64,000 bases of DNA from CAYHCE01 sp964355015 (GCA_964355015.1 CAYHCE010000006.1:1-64000), one strand, 5' to 3'. Positions 17,248 through 25,909 are shown, counted from the first letter of the stretch. Notes: a model not told the origin generated them from the letters alone. A program made the numbers and translations.

Positions 17248-17282
17248 GGGGAGTGAGGGCCTTGGCCCTCACTCCCCTTTTT
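17248..17282 (+). terminator. Rho-independent terminator of groES-groL
   Basis: GGGGAGTGAGGGCC (17248-17261) is exactly complementary to GGCCCTCACTCCCC (17264-17277), followed by five T residues. The inner pairs probably open to give a CTTG loop. It lies between groL and the convergent transporter gene. Confidence 0.93.
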
Positions 17283-17314
17283 CATGGGCTGTGGCGCTGT
17301 GCCAGCTGGCGGCA

Positions 17315-18709
17315 TCAGAGCCGTTCCAGGTCCAGGCCGCTGGTCTCGATGCGAAACATCCAGGTGATCAGGGCGCCGGCCAGGGATGTGAGCGCCAGCA
17401 GGGGCAGCAACCGTGCGCTCCCCCAGTGGGTCAGCAGCAGGGGGAAGAAGAAGGCGGTGAGTACCGCGCCGACCTTGCCCGCGGCGGCGGCGAAACCGGC
17501 TCCCAGGCCGCGTAGATGGACGGGAAACACTTCGCCAGCCAGCAGGTAGGACTGCGAGTTTGGGCCAAGGTTGGTCATGAACTGGAAGAGCAGGAAGCCG
17601 CTCAGCAGCAGTGGCAGATTCCCGGAGCTGCCGACGGCGGCGATCAGCAGACCCACGGCGCAGCCGATGAAACCGAGGATCTGCAGGGGGATGCGACCGA
17701 GGCGATCGGCGAGCTGAATGGCGCCGCCGATCCCCAGCAGGAAGGCCAGATTCACCAGGGTCGTGCCGCGGGCTCCCAGCAGCTCGTCGGTGATCAGGGC
17801 GGCCAGGTTCTCTCGCCCGGCCGGGGAGTGGGCGGTGTTGGCGAGGATCACAGGGGTGAAGATGCCGATGCCGTAGGTGGCGAGGTCCTGCAGAAACCAG
17901 GGAACCGCCGTGAGGACCACCGCCCGCCGATAGCGTGCCTCGAGCAGTTGTCGCCACTGGTTTTCCTCCGGTCGCCCCTGTGGCTCCTCTCCCTCCGTGC
18001 AGGGGATAGCCACCGCCGGCAGGACCAGATCGTGGCGGACGAGCAGGCGGCGCAGGTGGGTCTGGGCCTCCGCCTGCTGCCCCCTGCTGATGAGCCAGTG
18101 GCTGCTTTCGGGCAGGAACATCCGTCCCCACGCCACCAGCAGCACGGGCAGCACGGGCAGCAGGTACAGCAAGCGCCAGCTGTCGAGGGCGGGCCTCGCC
18201 TGCAGCAGGACCCAGGCGAGGCCGCTGCCCACCAGTGCGCCCAGGGCCTGGAAGGCGAAAGCCCCCAGCACGAGCCGGCCCCGTCGGGCGGAGGGGATGC
18301 TTTCCGAGAGCACCAGGAGGGCGGTGGGGTAGTCGGCCCCGAGGGCCAGGCCGGTGACGAACAACCCCAGCACCAGCACGGCGGTGCCGGGGCTGAAGGC
18401 CACCTGCAGCAGAGCCAGCCCCAGCACCACCATCTCGCCGGTGAAGATCGGCCGACGCCCGAAGCGGTCGGCCAGACCGCCCAGCAGCAGTGCCCCGATC
18501 AGGATGCCGAACAGGCTGGCGGCCGTGACCAGCCCCTCTTCGGGGCCGCTCATGCCGAACTCCTTCGCCAGCAGCGGCAGGGCGATGCCGCCGGCGAACA
18601 CCGTAAATCCCTCGAAGAACTTGCCGGCGCTGGCCAGGAACCACAGCCGCCACTGCATTGCCGACAGCGGCACGGCTTCGATGTGCCCCTGCACGCTGCG
18701 CGGGGTCAT
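17315..18709 (-). CDS. MFS transporter, sugar-porter-like
   Basis: A 464-residue integral membrane protein with about 12 hydrophobic segments. After TM2 it has GLADRFGRRPIF, the classic MFS loop motif, repeated in degenerate form after TM8 as QLADRLGRIPLQ. PESSHWLISRG after TM6 is the motif of the sugar-porter family. The substrate cannot be told; relatives move sugars, niacin or aromatic acids. ATG 18709 gives MTPRSVQGHIEAVPLS. It follows msrB by about 20 bases and seems to be last in a gpmI-secG-msrB-MFS string. Confidence 0.88.
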   Translation of the reverse strand: MTPRSVQGHIEAVPLSAMQWRLWFLASAGKFFEGFTVFAGGIALPLLAKEFGMSGPEEGLVTAASLFGILIGALLLGGLADRFGRRPIFTGEMVVLGLALLQVAFSPGTAVLVLGLFVTGLALGADYPTALLVLSESIPSARRGRLVLGAFAFQALGALVGSGLAWVLLQARPALDSWRLLYLLPVLPVLLVAWGRMFLPESSHWLISRGQQAEAQTHLRRLLVRHDLVLPAVAIPCTEGEEPQGRPEENQWRQLLEARYRRAVVLTAVPWFLQDLATYGIGIFTPVILANTAHSPAGRENLAALITDELLGARGTTLVNLAFLLGIGGAIQLADRLGRIPLQILGFIGCAVGLLIAAVGSSGNLPLLLSGFLLFQFMTNLGPNSQSYLLAGEVFPVHLRGLGAGFAAAAGKVGAVLTAFFFPLLLTHWGSARLLPLLALTSLAGALITWMFRIETSGLDLERL

Positions 18710-18729
18710 CAGCTGCGGGGCTTCCCCGC

Positions 18730-19218
18730 TCAGGAGGGCTGGAAGGTGAGGGCGACGCCGTTGTTGCAGTAACGCTTGCCGGTGGGACGGGGGCCGTCGT
18801 TGAAGACGTGACCCTGGTGGCCACCGCAGCGGCGGCAGTGGTACTCGGTGCGGGGCACGATCAGCTTGAAATCCGTCCGGGTGGCGACGGCGTTGGGAAG
18901 GGGCTGCCAGAAGCTGGGCCAGCCGGTGCCGCTCTCGTACTTGGCCGACGAGCTGAACAGGGGCAGGCTGCAACCGGCGCAGAGGAAGGTGCCCTTTCGC
19001 TTCTCCTTGTTCAGGGCACTGGTGAACGGCCGCTCGGTGCCCTCACGGCGGAGCACCTCGAAGGCCGCGGGACTCAGCCGCCTCTTCCACTCGGCCTCAC
19101 TCAGCTGCCAGCCGGGGTCAGCCGCTTGGGAGGCCGCTTCGGCCCGCGATCCTCCCCAGAGGGAAGAGAACAGGAAGGCGACCGAGGCGAGCAGGCCGCG
19201 GCGATTGATCGGATCCAC
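18730..19218 (-). CDS. msrB: Exported peptide-methionine (R)-S-oxide reductase MsrB
   Basis: A 162-residue protein. Residues 1-28 form a signal peptide with twin arginines (NRRGLLASVAFLFSS), suggesting Tat or Sec export and possibly a membrane anchor. The SelR domain follows, with zinc-binding CAGC and CRRC pairs, the GWPSFW substrate motif and the catalytic Cys in RYCNNG. It reduces methionine-R-sulfoxide in proteins. With the leader it should act in the periplasm or thylakoid lumen. It lies between secG and the MFS gene. Confidence 0.92.
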   Translation of the reverse strand: MDPINRRGLLASVAFLFSSLWGGSRAEAASQAADPGWQLSEAEWKRRLSPAAFEVLRREGTERPFTSALNKEKRKGTFLCAGCSLPLFSSSAKYESGTGWPSFWQPLPNAVATRTDFKLIVPRTEYHCRRCGGHQGHVFNDGPRPTGKRYCNNGVALTFQPS

Positions 19219-19260
19219 AGGCGGCGGAACGGGGTGGACGGGAGGGGCGCCGGAGCCGGC

Positions 19261-19491
19261 TCAGCGCAACCAGCCCGCACTCAGCACGACGGCAAGACCC
19301 AGGAACAGGGACAGCAGCGTCCAACTGATGCGGTTGAGGGTGGCTTCGGCGCTGCGGGCGCTGCTGAACATGGAGCCGCCACTGCTGGCCAGGCCTCCCA
19401 TGCCATCGCCCTTCGGGCTGTGGAGCAGCACGCTCACGATCAGCAGGATGCCGACCGCGAACCAGAGCCAGGAGAGAACGGTGGTGACCAT
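19261..19491 (-). CDS. secG: Preprotein translocase subunit SecG
   Basis: A 76-residue protein with two hydrophobic helices (about residues 3-22 and 55-73) joined by a Gly/Ser-rich loop containing KGDGMGGLASSGG, the SecG signature. It is the small accessory subunit of the SecYEG channel. It is 34 bases after gpmI and about 40 bases before msrB on the same strand. Confidence 0.93.
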   Translation of the reverse strand: MVTTVLSWLWFAVGILLIVSVLLHSPKGDGMGGLASSGGSMFSSARSAEATLNRISWTLLSLFLGLAVVLSAGWLR

Positions 19492-19525
19492 CAGACCAGC
19501 CTAGCGGCCAGGGTTCGGGCCAGCC

Positions 19526-21121
19526 CTAGACCTGCAGCGTCTGGGCCAGGCTTGCCTGGGGGTGGACCAGATCCACCGCCTCGATCAGGGAGGTGCCGGT
19601 CATGCTGGCCGGCTGGGGCAGGCCCAGGATCTGCAGCAGGGTGGGAGCGATGTCGGCCAGCCCGCCTCCGCTGCGCAGGCTCACGTCACCACCGTGACCG
19701 GCCAGCTTGCGCTTCTCGCCTTCGATCAGGATCACTGGCACAGGATTGGTGGTGTGGGCCGTCCAGGGCCGGCCGTCCTCCCCTTCCATCATTTCCGCGT
19801 TGCCGTGGTCGGCGGTGATCAGCAGGGTGCCGCCGCGGCGGTTGGTGGCCTCCAGCAGACGACCGACGCAGTGGTCGACGGTGGCGATCGCTTCCGTGGT
19901 CGCCTCCATCTGTCCGGTATGGCCCACCATGTCGGGATTGGCGAAATTGATCACCACCAGGGAATAGATGCCCTTGTTGATCGAGGCAATGCAGCTGTTG
20001 GTGAGCTGCTCGGCGGACATGGCAGGTGCCTGGTCGTAGGTGGCCACACGGGGGGAGGGCACCAGATGGCGGTCCTCGCCGGGGAAGGGCTGCTCGATCC
20101 CCCCGTTGAGGAAGTAGGTGACGTGGGGATACTTCTCGGTTTCGGCGGTGCGCAACTGGCGCAGCCCGTGCTCGGAGACCACCTGACCGAGCAGGCCATC
20201 GAGGGATTCGGGCGGAAAGGCCACCTCCACGGGAAGCCCCTGTTCGTACTGGGTGAAGGTGACCACATGCAAGGGATCGATGCGTTTGCGGGGAAAGTCA
20301 TCGAACTGCGGCAGCACAAGGGCGCGGATCAGCTGGCGGGCGCGGTCGGGGCGGAAGTTGAAGAACACCACCCCATCTCTGGCCTTGATGTGGCCGGGGG
20401 CAAGCCGTACAGGCTCCAGGAATTCATCGGTGATGCTCTCATTGTGTATGTCCGGCCTGTAGGAGGCGGACAACACCTCGGCTGCGGTGCGGGGGTCGAT
20501 CGTGCCTGGCTCGGTGAGGAGCCGGTAGGCCCGCTCCGTGCGCTCCCAGTGGTTGTTGCGGTCCATCGCCCAGTACCGCCCGCAGATCGTGGTGACGCGG
20601 CCGACACCGGCCGCGGCGATCTGCTCACCGATGGTGTCCAGAAAGGCGGGAGCGCTCTCCGGGTCGGTGTCTCGTCCGTCGGTGATCACATGGATACAGA
20701 CGTCGCTCAGACCGCGTGCGGCAGCCCAGCGCAGCAGGCCTCCGAGGTGATCGATGTGGCTGTGAACGCCTCCGTCGGAACACAGACCCAGCAGATGCAG
20801 TGTGCTGCCCTTCTCCAGCCGATCGGCAAGCGCGTTGAGCGTGGGGTTCTGCGTCAGGCTGCAGTCACGCACGGCCTTGCTGATCCGCACCAGTTCCTGG
20901 CGGATGATGCGGCCCGATCCGATGGTGAGATGTCCCACCTCGGAATTGCCCATCTGCCCGTCGGGCAGGCCCACCTCACCGCCGCTGGCCTGGATCAGGG
21001 TGTGGGGATAGGCGTGCCAGAGGGCATCCATCACCGGCGTGCTGGCGGCGCGGATGGCATTGTGCCGGTCGTCGTCGCGGTAGCCCCAGCCGTCGAGGAT
21101 GGCCAGGACGACCGGCGACAC
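19526..21121 (-). CDS. gpmI: 2,3-bisphosphoglycerate-independent phosphoglycerate mutase
   Basis: A 531-residue enzyme, close to the usual length, starting PVVLAILDGWGYRDD (first metal-binding Asp), with the catalytic Ser60 in GQMGNSEVGH and the second metal site in TADHGNAEMM. It interconverts 3- and 2-phosphoglycerate with two Mn ions. GTG 21121 is chosen because the conserved region begins right after it. The frame stays open to ATG 21229, which would add 36 poorly conserved residues. It leads the string gpmI-secG-msrB-MFS. Confidence 0.94.
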   Translation of the reverse strand: MSPVVLAILDGWGYRDDDRHNAIRAASTPVMDALWHAYPHTLIQASGGEVGLPDGQMGNSEVGHLTIGSGRIIRQELVRISKAVRDCSLTQNPTLNALADRLEKGSTLHLLGLCSDGGVHSHIDHLGGLLRWAAARGLSDVCIHVITDGRDTDPESAPAFLDTIGEQIAAAGVGRVTTICGRYWAMDRNNHWERTERAYRLLTEPGTIDPRTAAEVLSASYRPDIHNESITDEFLEPVRLAPGHIKARDGVVFFNFRPDRARQLIRALVLPQFDDFPRKRIDPLHVVTFTQYEQGLPVEVAFPPESLDGLLGQVVSEHGLRQLRTAETEKYPHVTYFLNGGIEQPFPGEDRHLVPSPRVATYDQAPAMSAEQLTNSCIASINKGIYSLVVINFANPDMVGHTGQMEATTEAIATVDHCVGRLLEATNRRGGTLLITADHGNAEMMEGEDGRPWTAHTTNPVPVILIEGEKRKLAGHGGDVSLRSGGGLADIAPTLLQILGLPQPASMTGTSLIEAVDLVHPQASLAQTLQV

Positions 21122-21346
21122 GGGCGATTCTCGAGAAGGGGCAGGACCAGGGACTGGCTCCTGGGTGAGGGCTCGGGATCCGATCGAAGGAGTTGCGTTC
21201 ACCCTGGCTTCCGAGAGGTTCCTTGTCATGCCTTCTGAAGCCAAACTACTCCCGAGAGGTGAACTCTCTTGTCCGGCCTGCCGTCGGGTCAGCTTTTGGG
21301 AACAGGGGTGGCTTAATGGCATGAGCGTGCGCTGCAGGAATCCTCC

Positions 21347-21910
21347 GTGGACAGCCCGATCGTCCCGTTCTCCGACAGCCGGCGGGTGGAGATCCTCTCG
21401 GCCGCCGATCTGACACGCACGGTGCGGCGTCTCGCCTCCCAGGTGCTGGAGAGTGTCGTCGACACCCGCCAGCTGTTGCTTCTGGGCATTCCCACCCGCG
21501 GCGTGGCCCTGGCGCGGGTGCTGGCCCAGGAGCTGCAGGCCAGCTGCGGCCATCCGATCGACCAGGGCAGCCTCGATCCCACCTTCCACCGCGACGATCT
21601 GGAGCGTGTAGGCACACGCCTGGTGGAGGCCACCCATCTGCCGGCTGCCATCGAGGGGCGTCAGCTGGTGCTGGTGGACGACGTGATCTTCACGGGCCGC
21701 ACGGTGCGGGCGGCTCTGGAAGCCCTGCACACCTGGGGACGTCCCGCGATGGTGCGCCTGTTGGTGATGGTCGACCGCGGGCACCGGGAGCTGCCGATCC
21801 AGCCCGATTTCTGTGGCCGGGTGGTACCCACCAGCCGCACCGAAAGCATCCAGCTCTGCCTTCAGGAGATCGACGGGGAGGAGGGGGTCTACCTGCTGAG
21901 GAGTTCCTGA
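21347..21910 (+). CDS. pyrR: PyrR: uracil phosphoribosyltransferase / pyrimidine regulator
   Basis: A 187-residue type I phosphoribosyltransferase starting at GTG 21347. The PRPP loop is VLVDDVIFTGRTVRAAL, and LLGIPTRGVALA and VDRGHRELPI are typical of PyrR. In Gram-positive bacteria PyrR binds pyr mRNA; in cyanobacteria it may act mainly as a UPRTase. No pyr attenuator was seen upstream of pyrF at 62.4 kb, which leaves its regulatory role here open. It is divergent from gpmI and converges on ftrV. Confidence 0.9.
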   Translation: MDSPIVPFSDSRRVEILSAADLTRTVRRLASQVLESVVDTRQLLLLGIPTRGVALARVLAQELQASCGHPIDQGSLDPTFHRDDLERVGTRLVEATHLPAAIEGRQLVLVDDVIFTGRTVRAALEALHTWGRPAMVRLLVMVDRGHRELPIQPDFCGRVVPTSRTESIQLCLQEIDGEEGVYLLRSS

Positions 21911-21927
21911 GATCCCACGGCAGCGGC

Positions 21928-22149
21928 TCAGGCGACCGGTTCCAGCTCGTCGGGGCGGAAATGGGCCCGGAAACGGCCGAAGATCACCACCACCGGCAGG
22001 GTGGGGCTGATCGGACGGCCTTTCCAGTCTTCAAGGACCTGGAGCACCTCGCCCTGCTGGCCCTGGAGTTCGAAGGCCTGACCGCGATGTTCCGGGTGGG
22101 TGTAGACCACCACGCTCTGGCTGACCCTCACCCGTTCTCCCGGCTTCAT
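21928..22149 (-). CDS. ftrV: Ferredoxin-thioredoxin reductase, variable chain
   Basis: A 73-residue SH3-like protein: GERVRVSQSVVVYTHPEHRGQAF and GEVLQVLEDWKGRPISPTLPV match the variable chain of ferredoxin-thioredoxin reductase. It pairs with the catalytic FeS chain (not in this window) to pass electrons from ferredoxin to thioredoxin. ATG 22149 fits the family start; upstream in-frame codons belong to an uninformative leader. It lies 45 bases downstream of the membrane protein at 22195-23118. Confidence 0.9.
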   Translation of the reverse strand: MKPGERVRVSQSVVVYTHPEHRGQAFELQGQQGEVLQVLEDWKGRPISPTLPVVVIFGRFRAHFRPDELEPVA

Positions 22150-22194
22150 GGGGGTGTCTCCCGTGGATGGCGCCAATCCTGTCACGCGCAGGTG

Positions 22195-23118
22195 TCAGCG
22201 GTGACAGGTGGTCTCCGGACCGGTTTCCACCACGGTCCCACCCAGCTCGCTGCAGGCCCTGGTGAACGCCGTCCAGTCATCGAGACCCTTCGCCAGGTTG
22301 CGCTTCACGGCGGCATCGAGAGCGGGGATCGGCACGCTGTCGGCCAGGGACTCCCCATGGCTGTCGTGTTCCTGTTCCTTGCTGCGCAGCCCTTCGATTC
22401 CGCGGGCCACCTCTTGTCGCAGCGAAGCGGACGAGGCCTTCCACCAGGGATGATCGATTCCATTGAGCGCATCCAGCGCCTCCCACCAGCGCTTCTCGGC
22501 CACCAGCCTGGTGGCGCGTTCCTTCTGGAGGCGGTTGCGGGCCCAGAACTCCCGCAGGTTGTCGCCGAGAGCGTTGCCGTCCGCCCGGTGATGTTCGCCC
22601 ATCGGTCTGAGCAGGGCCAGCGCCCCAGGGAGATCTCCCTGCTCGAACCGGGCCAGGGCACGGGTCTTGAGTTCGTGCTGCCAGCTCAGCAGGCGCTGCC
22701 GGTCCGCCTCACTGCCCGCGGCTGAGTTGGCGAGGAGGAGTTGAAGCTTCAGCGCTTCGTCCCAGCGCTCGGCGCTCCAGAGCTGCTCCGCCTTGAGCCG
22801 CCGGCAGTGTCCCTGCTCCCGCGGGGCTTGGCCGGCCATCCAGCGCAGGGCCGCCAGTTGATCGCTGTAACGCAGACAGGCGTCGAACCGTCCCTGCCTG
22901 GCAGCGGCTTCCAGCCGCCCGGGCAACTGGGATTCCCACCACCAGGCCCCGCCGACACCTGTCGCCACCAGGCCGAGGGTGAGAGCCAGCCAGAAGCGGG
23001 GAAGCCTGTGGCGGCGGAGGGGCAAGGGTGGAGTACGGCGCGATGAACCTGTTCTATGGAGAACCCTCGCCCGACATGGGCTTGAGGGGGCAGCCGCCGC
23101 GTTGTCCACTGCCCGCAA
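22195..23118 (-). CDS. Membrane-anchored protein of unknown function
   Basis: An open frame of 307 codons from TTG 23118. One hydrophobic segment (FWLALTLGLVATGVGGAWWW) lies at about residues 43-62. A charged, helix-rich region with repeated Leu/Ala/Trp patterns follows, which could be TPR-like or coiled, so most of the protein should sit on one side of the membrane. The first 40 residues are Arg/Pro-rich and may not be translated; the TTG before PLRRHRLPRFW is a likelier start. I do not recognise a family. It lies 25 bases after an Hsp70-like gene and before ftrV. Confidence 0.65.
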   Translation of the reverse strand: MRAVDNAAAAPSSPCRARVLHRTGSSRRTPPLPLRRHRLPRFWLALTLGLVATGVGGAWWWESQLPGRLEAAARQGRFDACLRYSDQLAALRWMAGQAPREQGHCRRLKAEQLWSAERWDEALKLQLLLANSAAGSEADRQRLLSWQHELKTRALARFEQGDLPGALALLRPMGEHHRADGNALGDNLREFWARNRLQKERATRLVAEKRWWEALDALNGIDHPWWKASSASLRQEVARGIEGLRSKEQEHDSHGESLADSVPIPALDAAVKRNLAKGLDDWTAFTRACSELGGTVVETGPETTCHR

Positions 23119-23143
23119 GGATGAGGATCCACAGCCTGGAGGC

Positions 23144-24739
23144 TCAGCGCACCCTGCCGAGGGCGGCGGCGGGGGGCTTCAGTCCTGTGAGCAGATCCTC
23201 CCGTTCGAGCACCAGCTGTCCCTCGCGGTCGATGCTGAAGCGCAGCCGCAGCCGATCCAGGCCCCGCGCCCCGGGGGGGTCGAGGGGTAGCGCCGGCGGC
23301 TGGTGGTGCCAGGGCTCGATCCGCGCCTCACCGGCCGGGCGGCGGCGCAACTGGGGCAGGCCATCGATGAACACCACCTCGTTCCGCTGCTCCGCCTTCG
23401 GTTCACCCAGCACCACCGCCAGCTGCTGCTGGCCGTCGCGGCTGCAGGCCAGAACGAGTTCCAGCGGCTGGTCGGTGGGCCAGCTCTGGCCGGCCAGGAA
23501 GAGAGGGTGCCAGCGGTGTTCGCCACTGCGTCGATCCCAGCAGCGCAGCGAAACCCCCCGGCTCAGCACGTCTTTCAGCCGCACACCGGGGGTGAGGGCC
23601 AGGGCGCCCAGAGCCACGGCTTCGATCGGCCGCTGATCCAGCAGCGGGATGGTTCCGCAGCGGTCCCGCAGCCAGCGGCGGATCAGGGGCAGGCGGCTGG
23701 TCCCCCCCACCGGCAGGACGGCGTCGATGTCGCCGGCAGCCAGTCCCCCGGCGCGGGCGGAGGCCAGCACCCGTTCCAGCAGATCGTCGAGCAGATCGAT
23801 CAATCCCTTCTCCTGCAACAGAGAGTCCAGCCCCTGGCGGTCCAGCCGCAGCTCGCGGGTCCCGGCGCCTGGAGTGCTCCAGAGGCCGACCGCCTCCTCC
23901 TGCTCGCTCAGGCTGCACTTGAGCTGTTCCGCCACTTCGAGCAGGGCGCCGTCGGGACAGAGATCGGGGCAGAGTGCGGCGGCGATCCAGCGATCGAGAT
24001 CCCTGCCACCGAGGGCGATGCCGGCCTTCCCGACCACCTCCGCGCAGCGCAGGGCCTGACGACTGCAGTCAAGATCCCGGCCGGCGAAGCGAAGCAGCTG
24101 GGCGATCGGCGCGGCCCGTCCCTCCCCTCCCTGCAGCGCCACCAGGGAGAGGTCGATGGTGCCGCCGCCCAGATCCACCACCAGCACCCGGCTGCCCGGC
24201 GGCAGGCCGGCACCGATGGCGGCTGCCGTGGGCTCGTCCACCAGGGCCACCTCCTCCACAGCCAGTTCGCGGCTCAGCCGCTCCAGCCATTGCCGATAGC
24301 CCCGATAACTCTCGATCGGAGCGGTGAGCACCAGCCGGGTGGGTTCCAGCTCCTGCGGCAGCTGGTCCCAGAGACGGGTCAGCAGCAGACTGCCGGCCTG
24401 CTCCGGGCTGAGCAGTGGAGGGTGAGTGCCGTACGGGGCGGCGCTTCCCCCCGCAGGGGCGGGAGCGCCGATCCAGCGCTTGAAATCGCGACAGAGTCCG
24501 GGCCCCGTGTCGGAGGCCAGGCCGGCCTCCAGCACCTGCCGGCCGATCAGGGGGCGCTCGCTGTCCGGACCCGCCAGCCAGAGCAGGCTCGGCACCACGC
24601 AGAGCTCGCCGGCGTTGGGATCTCCGCTGCTGTACGGGGGGACAGCGACCAGGCTGGGCGGTCCACCGGAGCTGGGCTGGAACGCCAGCACGGTGGTGCT
24701 GCTGCCCAGGTCGATCGCCAGCGTTCCGGGAATGGCCAT
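23144..24739 (-). CDS. Hsp70-family (DnaK-like) ATPase
   Basis: A 531-residue protein with the actin/Hsp70 nucleotide fold: AIDLGSSTTVLA at residues 8-19, VVDLGGGTIDLS in the middle and LPVGGTSRLPLI around residue 350. A substrate-domain-like beta region follows, but the C-terminal helical lid is much shorter than in DnaK (about 640 residues). It is therefore a divergent Hsp70 and not the main DnaK. The client is unknown. It heads a minus-strand string with a membrane protein and ftrV, and is divergent from rpoZ. Confidence 0.88.
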   Translation of the reverse strand: MAIPGTLAIDLGSSTTVLAFQPSSGGPPSLVAVPPYSSGDPNAGELCVVPSLLWLAGPDSERPLIGRQVLEAGLASDTGPGLCRDFKRWIGAPAPAGGSAAPYGTHPPLLSPEQAGSLLLTRLWDQLPQELEPTRLVLTAPIESYRGYRQWLERLSRELAVEEVALVDEPTAAAIGAGLPPGSRVLVVDLGGGTIDLSLVALQGGEGRAAPIAQLLRFAGRDLDCSRQALRCAEVVGKAGIALGGRDLDRWIAAALCPDLCPDGALLEVAEQLKCSLSEQEEAVGLWSTPGAGTRELRLDRQGLDSLLQEKGLIDLLDDLLERVLASARAGGLAAGDIDAVLPVGGTSRLPLIRRWLRDRCGTIPLLDQRPIEAVALGALALTPGVRLKDVLSRGVSLRCWDRRSGEHRWHPLFLAGQSWPTDQPLELVLACSRDGQQQLAVVLGEPKAEQRNEVVFIDGLPQLRRRPAGEARIEPWHHQPPALPLDPPGARGLDRLRLRFSIDREGQLVLEREDLLTGLKPPAAALGRVR

Positions 24740-24902
24740 CGATGGGGTTCTGGAGGGTTCGGGTGGCGGGCCGGGCCGTCGTGACTCGGGGAGCGGCGCG
24801 GCGCTGCCATGGACGGAAGTCGCTGCAGCTTGGCCGATGGCCGGTGCGATCGGGCTACCGTGGCGGGCACTGCCTTAGGGTGAAATCCAACGGCACTGGG
24901 TT

Positions 24903-25133
24903 ATGTATACGGGTACGACCGTGAATCCGAAGGAACTGGCCCAGAGGGCCGACAGCCTGATCCGCCAGTCGAGCAACCGCTATCTCACCACCGTGCGGAT
25001 CGCCTTCCGCGCCAAGCAGCGCCGCTTCGACGATTTCGATGGTCTGCTCGAGGATTCAATGATCAAACCCGTGCAGCGGGCCATCGTCGAACTCAGCGAT
25101 GAGCAGGATCAGCCCGATCTGCTTCCTGGCTGA
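24903..25133 (+). CDS. rpoZ: RNA polymerase subunit omega
   Basis: A small protein containing NPKELAQRADSLIRQSSNRY and VRIAFRAKQRRFDDFD, the cyanobacterial omega signature, and ending SDEQDQPDLLPG. It assists assembly of RNA polymerase. Two starts are possible: ATG 24903 (76 residues, given here) or GTG 24921 (70 residues), the latter closer to the family N terminus. A TAGGGT hexamer at 24876-24881 may be its -10 box, which is close to the ATG and would favour the GTG start. DUF1818 follows after 30 bases. Confidence 0.92.
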   Translation: MYTGTTVNPKELAQRADSLIRQSSNRYLTTVRIAFRAKQRRFDDFDGLLEDSMIKPVQRAIVELSDEQDQPDLLPG

Positions 25134-25163
25134 GGCCGGCTGCGCCCAGAGGGGGCGAGCCTG

Positions 25164-25565
25164 GTGAATCCCGGCGGGTACGCCGCAGAAGGCCAGGGAT
25201 GGCGACTGGCCTGGCAGGCCGGACGCCATCCCTTTGCCGTACTGATCGGTGGGTGCGGCTGGGCGGCGGAGCTCACCGGAGCTGAAGCGCTCCAGTTCCG
25301 CGAGGGCATCGAGCGGCTGCTGGACCAGTTCGCGGCTCTCGCCGACCAGTTACTGGCAGAGGAGGCGATCGGCCTCGAACTGGAGCGGGGCCCGTGGTGG
25401 CTCTCGCTGGAGGGGGATCGGCGGCAGTGGGCCCTGCGCTTCGTGCTCAGTCCGGATCCCGGCCAGCGCGCCATCGAGGGCGGCTGGGATGCGGTCGCGA
25501 GTACGCCCTTCGTGGCGGCCTTGCGGCAACTGCCGCTGGAGGATCATCCGATCAGCGAAGCTTGA
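25164..25565 (+). CDS. DUF1818 family protein
   Basis: A 133-residue protein from GTG 25164 with GQGWRLAWQAG, IGGCGWAAELTGAE and LRFVL followed by the EGGWDA ending, the pattern of the cyanobacterium-specific DUF1818. Function is unknown. It follows rpoZ closely and is likely cotranscribed, a pairing I recall from other cyanobacteria. No signal peptide or membrane segment is seen. Confidence 0.82.
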   Translation: MNPGGYAAEGQGWRLAWQAGRHPFAVLIGGCGWAAELTGAEALQFREGIERLLDQFAALADQLLAEEAIGLELERGPWWLSLEGDRRQWALRFVLSPDPGQRAIEGGWDAVASTPFVAALRQLPLEDHPISEA

Positions 25566-25909
25566 GACAGCGCGGTGAATCCGGCGGCGATCAGCACTGC
25601 TGATCCAAGGGCCCCTCCCCGTCCCGCCCCCGGTTCGGCCTCGCTTTTGCACAGCTTTTCCACAGGCCCCCTCCCTCGCATGGCAACCGTGGCCGGGAGG
25701 CTGGGGAGAAGTCCACGCTCAGAGGTTCTCCCCTTGACAGGGCCGCGCCGCCCTTTCAAGCGCTTTGCCGGCGAGGATCGGTGCCCGGTGGAACCGTGCC
25801 GGCAGGGGAGTCTCAGTGTGGGATCTCCTGAAAAGGGGCCGGACGGCATCGATTTGACGGGACCCTGCCGGTGTGGGGAAGTGGTGCTTGAACCCTCTCC
25901 GTTCCGCCC
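25566..25909. other. 344-bp intergenic region without a convincing gene
   Basis: No conserved coding frame is visible. It holds two DnaA-box-like nonamers, TTTTGCACA (25645-25653) and TTTTCCACA (25656-25664), in the same orientation, two bases apart. A TTGACA (25734-25739) has no matching -10 at the expected distance. A 9-bp inverted repeat, CCGGCAGGG (25799-25807) and CCCTGCCGG (25863-25871), encloses 55 bases upstream of the DUF2811 gene. These may be regulatory, but nothing here is decisive. Confidence 0.5.
25645..25664 (+). promoter_or_regulatory. Pair of DnaA-box-like nonamers
   Basis: TTTTGCACA at 25645-25653 and TTTTCCACA at 25656-25664. The second equals the cyanobacterial DnaA-box consensus TTTTCCACA as I know it; the first differs at one base. 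A tandem pair in an intergenic gap could bind DnaA, either as a transcription site or as part of a larger cluster. Only two boxes are seen and dnaN/dnaA are absent, so an origin is not claimed. Confidence 0.4.

Noticed and set aside
18730..19218. RYCNNG at the MsrB active site as an anomaly
   Set aside because: The Cys is present and the following residues vary in plant and cyanobacterial MsrB proteins.
25566..25909. Replication origin based on two DnaA-like boxes
   Set aside because: Only two boxes were seen, there is no AT-rich unwinding region, and dnaA and dnaN are not nearby.
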